Below are positions 24,908-34,439 of a stretch of 64,000 nucleotides of DNA, in pieces. The stretch comes from Atrichornis clamosus. Taxonomy: Eukaryota > Chordata > Aves > Passeriformes > Menuridae. Below the pieces are notes generated by a model that ran no database searches, was not told the origin of the DNA, and saw only the letters and a list, made by a program, of their open reading frames with translations. Position 1 is the stretch's first letter; each line of letters starts with the position of its first letter. Both the position numbers and the translations under genes were made by a program. Where the stretch lies: positions 1,118 to 65,117 of the forward strand of contig WBMZ01003284.1 in the NCBI GenBank assembly GCA_013400975.1, in the 5' to 3' direction.

Positions 24908-25039
24908 TTTGAAGTGTCAGACTGTAAATTTAAGAGTTACAGCCGGGATAATGTTGTGCCTTATGGCAGGTGAGCACTGCACGGGGAGCCCCTCGCCCTC
25001 CTCGGGGCAGGGAGAAACGCGACAGTCGCAGACAGTTTG

Positions 25040-28000
25040 GGGTCACTCGTGTGCTTGATGAGCCCAAGGGTGACCTCTGTGCCAGCCTGTCACCCCAGTG
25101 GGAGCCATGAGACACACAGTGTTTCATCGGAAGGACTGGAGGCAGAAGTCACAGGACGAAGCACTTCTGCATCCCTTCCCAAAGGATGCTCCCCCAGCCC
25201 TCTCCAGCCGGCCGGGTGACTGTCAGCTTGTTATTTCTCTTTGGCTCATGGGTCTGATTTCGGGTTTATATTTATCTTCGAACTGTTGAAGCCCCAGCAA
25301 CACGAGGGGTTTTCTCGGAAGGAAAAACAAACCCCAACGAAATCCCAGAGCAATCTTCACTGCAAACCGGAGCTGCCCGTTTCTGGAAATGATGCTTGCA
25401 GAAAGGGTGAAAGCCATGAGCCTCTAACCAAAAATGAACTAACCTTGGCCGGTATCACAAGAGCAAACTTCCCATGGGCCTCAGGGTTTGCTGTTATCCT
25501 TACTTACACTGATAAGTCCTTTTTCTAAATCCCCCAAAGTTGCTTGCTCTTCCTTTTCATGTATAAAGTTACCAAAATCTGACAGATAAGACAGATTTAC
25601 TGTTTCTGGATAAGACTTGTGGCCACACATATGAGACCACACTACAGAAGATCAGTTAAAATGCGTTGCTGCTTCAATGAAAGACTGTTGAAAAAAAAAA
25701 GTGTTTTTACTTTAAACGATAGCATGAGGAAAATAATAATATAGTAAGAGGAGAAAAGAAGCAGCTCCCAGAAGAATAAAGACATTTCCTGCTCCGCTGT
25801 CATCCGTGTTTTCACCTGTATCTGGTGCTTTTGAGAGCACGCAGTGTGGCTCAGGGAACTGCTTTTCTTCTCCTTTTCTTCTATTTTATTTCGAAATGCA
25901 GCTGACACCTTCACAGGTACATGGCATTATCTGCACTCACACTACAAGATAGGTCTGGGGAATGTGGTGGAAGGATGTGTCAAGGATGAGGTAAGAAAGT
26001 GAAAACGTAGAAAATCTTGGAAGTTTTTCTAAAACCTCTCTGACAAGACAAATTTGTGGGGATTCCTGGGATTATGGCAAATCATTTTTTAACTCTTTTT
26101 AAAGACTTTTATCATTTAAGGAAGGGTGACCAATTTTGTAAGAGTCAGTTATTTGTTTCTTCCTCTTCAATGACAAGTTTTTGCCTACATTTGCAGTCGC
26201 TGGTGTTTTTTTGCACTGCTGCTTTCGGGGAAGAGAACCCAACCTCAGCTTCCTGTCCTCACCAAAAAATCTCAGCTTTCCTTTGGTTACCCAAAAATGT
26301 TTGAATTTGAGCCAGCGAGCCCTGAAACTTTTACAGACTTGAATGGAGAAATATCTCATGTGAAAGCGTATTAGCACTTAGGGAGACAAATCACAACACA
26401 GTGGCTAAAATAAAAATTAAATATAAAAGTATAGGTCTCGCTCAGGTTTATTTGTAAGTTGTCTTTCTAACTTTTTAATTTTTGTTTTTACGGTAGTAAA
26501 AGAATCGAACGGACAAGTAAGAGCTTTAAAGGTAGATAGGAGCGGAGAGTGGGGGATCCTAGGAAGAGGAAAACCGGGAAGGAGTGCGGCTGCTGGAAAC
26601 CAAGTGCTCCTTTGCTAAATCTCTGAGAAATGGGCGAGCAAACACAACCCCGCAGCCAGGCAGCAGCATTTGCCCCTCTGCTAGAGGCACAGAGGGCATC
26701 GCCCTTCCCTGGGTGCCCCCAGCCCTTGGATAATAAACTCGAGTGTCTGCCTGTCCCAGCCCTGCCCATCTTCTTTAGCCAGCTTGACAAAGTGGAAGAA
26801 ATATGACATGTGAATTATTAAAGAGGAGGCAGTTGACTCCTAACCTCTGTTGCTTTTTCTCAGAACCCATTACCTGAGAATTTATCTTGCAGGAATTACA
26901 GTGTCTGAAAGCTTCGGGAGAAGCAGCGAGGAGGGAGGGGGACGTTTGAATAAGAGTTTTGAAGAAATACCGCTGAAAAGCACCAGGTTTCACCTTAGCA
27001 TTTGCACCACTCAAGAGGTGGATAACGTGTTAGAGAAAACAAGCCATTCCTCCTTAGAAGTGGATCAGGTCGCCACAGGGAGCCAGGGAATAAAATCCAG
27101 ACTGAATTTAAAACGGCTATCACCACTTAAATACCTTTAAAAAGTAGAAAGGGGGAAATGGAGAGCTTTTCGTGCTTAAAGTTTGTCCTTTTGCCCCGTT
27201 CTCAAAGTTAATGAGGGCTCTTAATAAATAATCTCCCCACCCGCCCTGGGTGAAGAGGGGCTCTGCAGTGTGTCCTGCTCAGACCCAGGCACCCAGAGAC
27301 GGGATTTAGTTCCATGCCAGGGATGCAGAACCGGGAATCCCGGGAGAAAAGCACAAACTCTCGGTGCAGACTCCAAAGTTTAGATGATCTGCCATAATCT
27401 TCCCTACAAAAGTTTCACAGTGTGATGGAACTGCCGGGTAACTCTCAGGCCGAGCAAAGTGTTGGTTGATTTTTTCGCAGGAATTCATATCAAAGGGACA
27501 GATAAATGGTATGGACATTGATTTTCATTCTTTTTTTCTTACCCCCCTTAAAAAAAAAATATTTATTTTATTTAGGAAGAGAAAAAAACCACTTTGGGAG
27601 AGAAGAAGACGGGGGTGATTTTTCCGGTCCTTTGGGCATAGATTTGTATCTACCGCTGCCAAGCCTAAGGTAATAATTGAATCTCTCCCAAATCTTGGTG
27701 ATAGAGCAGTCAGAAATGACTCCATCTGACAGCAGAGCCATGAGGCAAGTGATGGATACTATTGTCCAAGCCTGACCCTCCATTAACACCACCTATCAGC
27801 ATCTGTATTCTGTCACCAATTCCCATGCCGGAGCCAAGAGGGGTGACTCTAATATTCTGAGCACATTGAAGGCTTCCATGCTGAGTTCAACCCTGCATCA
27901 ACTAAATGGGTGGAGAGGATGACCTAAACCTTGCTCTCTCTATCTCCACTCGCCTTATTACCCCACTCCAATCCCATTGTTTTGCAGGTGCCTGCAATTT

Positions 28001-28500
28001 GCTCCTTATCTCCTCACTGTTTATGAGGGCTTCTTTTTATTAATACAAAGGGAGAAATGTTATTAATATTAATTAACAAAATAAAAAATGAAGCAGTTTT
28101 GGGAATCCACCAAATGAATAATCTCATCCCCTAATTGGAGATGAAGTGGTGGTGGGGGGGAGGAGGTGTAAGAGAAACAGATGACCTACTGGGTGACAGG
28201 CACAGGTTGGAAGGGTGACATTTTATTGTAAGCCTCCCTATGAAAGGAAGAAAAGGAAAGGACCAGTCAATTTAATGCAGGGACCAAGAGTGCAAGAGTG
28301 TTGCTAAGAGACAGAGATGCTGCTAAAGTTCTGTGAGAAGCTGTACCCTGACCTTATGCAAATGGAGGCTTCCAACTCTTTGTGGAAAGGCTGCAAATTC
28401 CACCCACTGTGTCACCAATACCTGGCATCGAGCCTTTTATTCAAATGTTCTCTAAAAACACACACGCAGAGGATGTGACAAAGCATGACACATTTAGGGC
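25040..28500. other. Non-coding DNA between CpG domains; possible enhancer at 27640-28130
   Basis: No coding segment recognised. The part at 27640-28130 is free of repeats and has many ordinary factor motifs, including GATA-type CTATCAG, an E-box CAGGTG at about 27987 and a run of TAAT/ATTAAT cores at 28060-28080. That would fit a conserved enhancer. A perfect octamer ATGCAAAT is at 28356-28363. Confidence 0.45.
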
Positions 28501-28505
28501 TGGAA

Positions 28506-28539
28506 GGGGGGGATTCGAAGGGGGGGAGCAGGGAGGGGG
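28506..28539 (+). other. G-quadruplex-like motif
   Basis: Guanine runs of 7, 7, 3 and 5 are joined by loops ATTCGAA, AGCA and A, fitting G3+N1-7. It lies outside any CpG island, in otherwise ordinary sequence. Confidence 0.55.
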
Positions 28540-29053
28540 AAGGACGAATCTCATGGTGGAAATGTCACCCATCCATACCTCCCAGAGCCTGTCATCTTCC
28601 CGAGCTGAGAGACGAACCTAAGGATTCCTAAATTACCTTAATCCAGATCTATTAGGAGTCATAAATAGCATCTATTCCTTGTGCGTGGGGGAAGCTTTGG
28701 GAAAACAGAAGAGCTACCACGATCTGCTGGCTAACAGATCCCTGTACTTACATCTGCAGAACCTATAGCTGATCAGGGACTTCCTTCTGGATTTGATTAC
28801 TCCCCATGGTCAAAATAACACAGAATACCCCCCTAGGTACACCTTAGCCAGGGCCCAGACCTATGGGAAAGCATTAAACCTGGGGGTAGCAGGGAGGTGG
28901 GAACACTCCCAGCTCAAACACAACCTTCACCTAAGATTCAAGGTGAAGTGAGTGACTCTAGAGCTGTTTTTTCTCACTGCAATCAGCACAGAGTAAATAC
29001 CCAGGTAAATCAATACAGCCCAACTCCTGACAGAAAACAAGGTTTGTGGTTTG

Positions 29054-29071
29054 TTTTTTTTTTTTTTTTTT
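29054..29071 (+). repeat. T18 homopolymer
   Basis: Eighteen consecutive T residues. Low complexity. Confidence 0.85.
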
Positions 29072-29329
29072 AATGGAATGTGAGTTCTAGACGGGCATCA
29101 GTGTAATTGAAGAGCTATCTCGGGAAAAAAAAATTCTACAAAACCAGTTATGCCAACTTTCTTCCTAATATATTAAACACCTGTAGATGCTGGATGCGGG
29201 GCTCCCCAAAGCCCCCAGACTTTTCTCTCCCTGCACCTTCCACACGCACAAATGGCAAATTTCTATTTTGCCACGAATTTGTAGGTTTGCCGTGCAGTGA
29301 AAGGAAGGGCTGTTTGTACTCGGAATGAT

Positions 29330-29358
29330 TAATACTAATACTACTAATAATAATAAAA
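29330..29358 (+). repeat. AAT/ACT trinucleotide repeat
   Basis: ATTAATACTAATACTACTAATAATAATAA-type units. Simple repeat. Confidence 0.75.
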
Positions 29359-29919
29359 AGAGCAGAATGACCTGGGCATCTCCCTCGAATGGGAGCGCGA
29401 TAAAATGCTCCAGGACAGGCTTGTCCTGCCGGGCTGAGCTTGCGGTGGTTAAATTCGATACCGCTCTCTTTTCCACGCGATCTGGAAATTATCGGTTTAC
29501 TTTCATTTCAGTTGATCCTCGGGGCACTTTTGGGACTCCGGCGGCCAATCTTCCTTTCACAGGAGATAGGATTTCTCTGTCCGCCCTGAGAAGCAACTGA
29601 AAAGTGACTCAGCTGCGGACTGCGAAGTAAGGTGATGCCTGGTTACTCATCTTTGAGACGCTCAGGGTTTGCTTGGACTTCAAACCGTCTCGGAAAGTCG
29701 AGCCGGGGGAAGAAGTCCAAAAACCCACAACCCCTCCGACACCATCGGATCCACCTCATTCGCCTCAGACTCATCTCTCGTAGGGGAAGAGATGCTTTGG
29801 GCACCTCCCGTCCTCAGGATGCCCCAGAGCAGATAGAAAACGTGACCCTTCACAAGTAAATGACTCAGCCCCGTGGCTGGAGGTGGCACTGAGAAGGACA
29901 TGCTGTTTCCTGCGGTGCC

Positions 29920-30045
29920 ACCCGGGCTCCGGGGATGCTCCCAGTGCAGACACATTTCTCCCCGCTGCCCCCCGCGCATCCCCCCCGCACCCCCGCGGGG
30001 CCAGGGCCGCAGGTCCCCCGCGCCAGGTGGACACAGTAAATGAAG
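29920..30045. promoter_or_regulatory. Short CpG-rich block with minus-strand G-quadruplex motif
   Basis: CpG-dense sequence with cytosine runs of 4, 6, 7 and 5 at 29960-29994, equal to a G-quadruplex pattern on the minus strand. It is short for a CpG island and belongs to the 29.4-31.2 kb CpG-rich zone. It ends abruptly in AT-rich DNA at about 30060. Confidence 0.55.
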
Positions 30046-30059
30046 TTACCCGGGCAAAT

Positions 30060-30320
30060 TGCCTGGTATATATTTTTTAATAATAAGAATTTTCATAATG
30101 TGCACAATACTATTAATATTTCATATTAGCAGTGCGTGTATGGTGAACTTTGTAATGGGAAATTCAATCGCCGCTGTAAATATTAATAGAATATGAAATG
30201 AAGCCACAGCTTCCATGTAGCACTGACAGTAAAACGGAGTGAACATGTGGTGGCCCTGGGGCAAGATAGGCCTTTCCTCTTGTCTCTCTCGCTTTATTAC
30301 ATTAGCCCGAGCCTCTCCTT
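30060..30320. promoter_or_regulatory. AT-rich candidate enhancer between CpG islands
   Basis: Sequence switches sharply from CpG-rich to AT-rich. It contains CTATTAAT and ATTTCATATT at 30110-30127, and TATTAATAG and AATATGAAAT at 30181-30199, i.e. two pairs of the same modules in inverted sense. These hold TAAT homeodomain cores and ATGAAAT POU-like half sites. No repeat family fits. Regulatory function is an inference from motif density and position. Confidence 0.35.
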
Positions 30321-30324
30321 ACAG

Positions 30325-30459
30325 TCCTGGGCTCAGAAGCTGAAGTTCACAGGTCAGCCATGACAAATGTCCCCACGTCTAGCCAAACAAGACCCCCTGG
30401 CCTTGCCATTACATCTGCCCAACAAGCCCCTGGAGAGTGCTTAAGGGTGGCTGGTGCAG
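30325..30459 (+). other. Exon-like segment with splice signals (unidentified)
   Basis: A long pyrimidine tract (30270-30322) ends in TTACAG, giving a strong acceptor, and 135 bases later GCAG is followed by GTAAAG, a strong donor. Of the three plus-strand phases only one is open throughout: starting in phase after two bases, it passes an ATG at 30360 and ends one base into a codon, so the exon would keep frame. I do not recognise the roughly 44-residue peptide. It may be a coding or lncRNA exon, or a chance pairing of signals. The frame stays open downstream to 30947, but that part is CpG-island composition. Confidence 0.3.
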
Positions 30460-30489
30460 GTAAAGAGCTCTTTAGCGCAACTTTCCAAA

Positions 30490-31230
30490 CACATCAGAGG
30501 CGCGGAGGCGCCCGCAGCTCCTCCAGGGCTGTCTGCGGGGACCCTGCCACCCCGCTCGGGTCCGGGGTCCCTCCCGTGACCGCGCCCACGCGTGGGTGTC
30601 CCGTCCCGAGCTGTGCTTTCCCGGTGATTTCCTCCCGCCCTGAGGTGCCCCGACGGCACCCGCAAAGTTCGGGACGTCCCCCCGACGCCCACCCGCGACT
30701 GGGCGGCCCCACGGCGGGTGTGGGGTTCCGCAGGGGCGAAGGAGAGGACCGGGAGTCAAACGCCTTTTCGGCTCCTCAGCCCCGTATGTTTTGGCTGACA
30801 TCAGCCCGGGACCGGCAACCTCCTGGGCTTTTGGGATTTTTCCGCTTTTCCCCTTATTTCCAAGATTTCTCCTGTATAAACATAATTTCCAACCGCTTCC
30901 TTTTTACAGCGGGCATTAATCTCCATTTGTTGGGGGAAGCCTTGTGAGAATTTCCTCCCTCCTTTCCCCATGGAGGTTTGGGCTGCCAAGTGATTTATGC
31001 CGTATATCCCCGAGGCTCGCTGCTGACTTTTCCCGTGCCTCGACGAGCTCCAGGTGGGCGGAGAGGGGCTCGGTGAGCGGGGAAAGGGGTTGAACCCCGC
31101 ACTGCCGCCGCCAGCCCCGCAAACGCGCCGGGGGCTTTGCAGCCCGCGGGGAGAGCCGGCAGGATCGGGGCCTGTCGGGAAGGGGGTGGAGGTGGCGAAG
31201 TGGGTCGAGGCACCGCGAAGGGAGTTCAAA
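30490..31230. promoter_or_regulatory. CpG island 5 (longest of the right cluster)
   Basis: CpG is very frequent at 30500-30740 and again at 31010-31210, with an AT-richer saddle at 30830-31000. Open frames of 60-195 codons occur in nearly all phases of both strands, as expected of stop-poor GC-rich DNA, and none has a recognisable domain. Its edges lie close to the exon-like segment at 30325-30459, so it could be the promoter island of an unseen transcript. Confidence 0.8.
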
Positions 31231-31379
31231 AGAGACACTTAAGTGAGTGGAAGGAGGGAAGTTAACAAATGGGCAATAATCCCAAAAGGTACTCAGGCGA
31301 CAGCTCTTTTCATCTCAGTAGGCAAAACTTCTTCTCACCTGGGACGAGGAAAACACATTGCACCCCGAGAACCCCATTC

Positions 31380-31960
31380 CTTCCTACAAACAACAACAGC
31401 AAAAAAATCCAACCAAAAAGCCCGCGATCAGCCCTTACCAACAACTTTTATTTCAACAAATACTAGCAAAAATTTATTTCTTTTAGGAAATTCTAATATT
31501 TTATTATTTCTCTGACAAACTCTCTTAAAAAAAATCTAGCCATCCGTGTCTCTCCTGCTGCCCCAGCCGCTCCAACTGTCCGGCATCTGCGATAGATGCT
31601 GAGCTGGGGGGGAAGAACGCCCGGTCCCTTTCTCCTTGGAAGGGCTCGTCCCTAATTGCATGCCAAGAAGAAACAGTTCTTGGGATCCTTTTAGCCACCC
31701 GGGTTGTGAAATCATGAATGAAAAGGAAATAAACCCTAATGCGCAGCCAGGAATCGACTCCGGCCACTTCTACATTGACTTGTTCTTTTAACAGCTTCTG
31801 TATTTTTCCAGCGTGGTGGCTCACGTACTTTGTACAGTGTCTGTGGCTTCATTAAAAGCTTGCTATTATATCCCCCAGGAAAATGCAACTGTCACCTCTC
31901 CTTGCCTTTTAAGAAGAGTTGCACTTTCAAAGAATATTTTACTCCCCTACTACTAAAAGA
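31380..31960. other. Non-coding DNA without a recognised gene
   Basis: A-rich and AT-rich low-complexity parts near 31390-31510, then unique sequence. The 99-codon minus-strand frame at 31525-31824 has no recognisable domain. Confidence 0.5.
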
Positions 31961-32230
31961 AGCAGCACTGAATTCAGGTTTTGTAAGTGTTAAATAACTT
32001 TCCCAGCGTGTATTAAAGGAAGATTGTATTTTATCAACAGCTGATTGATGCGGCCATGTGATCCTCTCGGTTTGTCTATAGTATCATATTTATTTAACCT
32101 GCTGGGGGACTGTGTTCAGGGGCCGCTTGCTCCCGCTGGCAAGAGCACACACATTACACACTACCCCAGGTATTCTGATTGATTGCTCCCACCCCACAGC
32201 CTTTGGATCATAATTTAACACAGCAGGTCC
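31960..32230. promoter_or_regulatory. Candidate enhancer with paired PBX-HOX-like sites
   Basis: Two TGATTGAT sites, the PBX-HOX composite consensus, are at 32042-32049 and 32176-32183. The first is joined to an E-box CAGCTG (32038-32043). An AT-rich TCATATTTATTTAAC stretch with forkhead/CDX-like character lies between them near 32085-32099. There is no repeat or plausible coding frame. Function is inferred from motifs and from its place between CpG islands. Confidence 0.35.
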
Positions 32231-32764
32231 TACAGCACAGAGGAGGTTTTCGTGAAATACAGTGAGGGGTTTCTATGAGCCAGTACCGCGCAGCTACCAG
32301 GCTTTTCTGAACTAAAATTTTGATGTACGGGGAGAGGTGGAGGAGCGCTTGCACAGTCGTGATGCGAACGGTGGCACACGCAAATGCCTTTAGCCTCTAC
32401 ATTTAATCCAAGCCCTTTATTTTTAACAAGTTCTTCCTGCAAATGAGCATTTTCTGGGACTTTCGGAGCACCCGGGTGCAGCACCATCATGCACGTCAAA
32501 TGCTCCATAGCGGCAGTCGGTCAATTATATTCAAGCATATTTAAAATGCGGAGAGAGTCAGACGTCAGTTTTCTCCTCACTTTCCTCAAATGAAACAGTT
32601 CAGAAAGTCTTTTGGCTGCCAGCTGCTGTTTGGCCCCGGAGAGAAGGTTAAAACAAAACACCCATCACCGCCCCCCCAAAACTCCTCCAACCCCCCCTAG
32701 TCCACATCATGCCCGCCCTGCAAATTGTTTAACAAGCTCTGTGATGAATTAATTTGCACAGGGA

Positions 32765-32915
32765 GGTCTGGATCCCGGCGGCTGTTCCCCGCAGCGGGGC
32801 TGCTGGTCCCTTCCCCAGCAGCGGCGGGACCGGAGTGGGGCGTCCCCGCGAGAGGTGCGGGGTGCGGGTCCGGGCTGCCGCCCCTCTCAGCTTCGCTGCC
32901 GGGCATCGGGGGCAG
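32765..32915. promoter_or_regulatory. CpG island 6a
   Basis: About 17 CpG dinucleotides fall in roughly 145 bases (CCCGGCGG, GCGGCGG, CCCCGCGAG). It is short but compact. AT-rich DNA follows at 32920-33030. Confidence 0.6.
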
Positions 32916-33204
32916 GTTTAATTCAGGTATTACTCTGTGTCGTGTTTATCCTGCTGTAGCCACGCTTTGCTACGGAAAACATTTTCCAAGTGTTATTTTT
33001 AAAAGAATTATTATTTTTATTTCCACCCCCCCCTTCCTCCAGCCGGATCAGGGATGCGCTCTGGGGCAGAGTGACTTTTTTCCCCCTCTGCCCTGTCTGT
33101 GTCCCTTGGAGAAGGAGGCCCCCCCTGGGAGGCTCACTCATTTACTCTCTGAAGTCTGCACCCTAGTCTCGCAGGAGCCCCTAAACCCAGCCTAAACCCC
33201 CACC

Positions 33205-33400
33205 CTGGGTGCGGGCCGGGAGCTCGCCTGGCCCCGGGCGGGTATCCCAGCGCAGCCTGGCACCCGGCGGTGTTTGCCCATGACTCAGGGCCAGGCGAGG
33301 GATGCAGGGGCTCCGCAAGGTGAGGGAGATGGCAAAGGAGGTGCCAAGTAATAGATCGGCTCCAGTCCCGCAGTCCCGCGGGGCAGAGGCGTATTGACAG
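33205..33400. promoter_or_regulatory. CpG island 6b
   Basis: A second CpG-rich block (GCGGGCCGGG, CCCGGGCGGG, CCCGGCGG) lies 300 bases beyond island 6a, separated by a C/T-rich stretch. Together they may be one island interrupted by AT-rich sequence. Confidence 0.55.
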
Positions 33401-34084
33401 ATCACGTTAATCAGTAATTTTATTTTTTTTCCTGGTGGGTGCCGGTGACAAATAGCTCCACTCTCCGGGCTCGTAACCCTTTTGTGGCCGGGGCTCCTCT
33501 CGCTGTCCACCTTCCCCATATCCATGTGCGCTTGTCCAGCTCACCCCTTGGGAAATCCCCCCCGAGGGAGGCCGGATAGAGTTCCCAGGGCATTTCTCCT
33601 TTCCAGCTTAATTTTGCTCTGGGAAAAACCTGTCACTTAGGACCACCTGTGCTGGGACCCCTTCAGGAAAGGCGGTTTTATGGTCCAAATGTCCCTTTTG
33701 GAGGAGGGCACGGGGAGCGCTTTTACTCTACAGCAGAGACTTTCCACATCACCTATTCTGTTGACAAAGTAAAGAAAATCCCACTTAAAAACATGATTCC
33801 TAGTCTCTGTGAGAATGAAGCATATATGTTTTTAGGGCTTGTTAGTGCCAGGTCATATTGACTGATTCCTGAATAGTTGCCATTGTGCCGCGCTTGCTAA
33901 AGGAACCCGAGCAAACACCGCCCGAGAAAGGCTTGTGGTTCCCTTCCACCGCCGGCTGCAGGCTCGCAGCCAGCCTCTCCCTCCCCTGTCTAATCTCTTC
34001 CTTCTAAATTTGTTTAGGGAAAAAAAAAAAAAAGATAATTCATGGGAAGGTGGGGAGGGAGAACGGATCAAACAGCACGGGGAG

Positions 34085-34395
34085 GGTCATGAACCTCCGA
34101 GGCAGTCCCGGGGCGAGCATCAGCCAGAGGGAGATGGAGCGCGGCCGGGGGTTCCCATCGCTTTTCTGGAGGAGGGGTCGATTCTCCCTGCCCAGGAAGG
34201 GGCTGAAGCACTCTGCGTGGGCTGCTGGGCAGGGTAGGGCTGCTGCCTTTGGCAGGGTGCTGGGCAGAGGACGGCTGCGTCCTTTGACAGAGTGCGGCAC
34301 AGAACCCGCAGGACCCGCACCCTGCCCGCCCCGCGCTGCGGGAGCGCCGGGGCCGGACCCGCCACGCCCCGCCGTTCCCCCTCCCCGAGGAGCTG
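34085..34395. promoter_or_regulatory. CpG island 7 (right-most)
   Basis: CpG-rich, GC-rich sequence (GCGCGGCCGG, GCGCTGCGGG, GCGCCGGGG) with overlapping open frames of 67-133 codons on both strands and no recognisable domain. Directly after it, from about 34440, the DNA becomes AT-rich and stays so to the window end. This makes it the right boundary of the CpG-rich domain. Confidence 0.75.
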
Positions 34396-34439
34396 TGGGA
34401 GGAAAACAACAACGTTTGTTCATACCAAGCCTCGGCAAA

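Noticed and set aside
29512..29626. Possible exon (CATTTCAG acceptor, GAA/GTAAGG donor)
   Set aside because: The phase open across the acceptor stops before the donor, and no other support is seen; the splice-like sites are probably chance.
30360..30947. 195-codon frame as a single coding gene
   Set aside because: Only the first part coincides with the exon-like segment; the rest is CpG-island composition with open frames in almost every phase.
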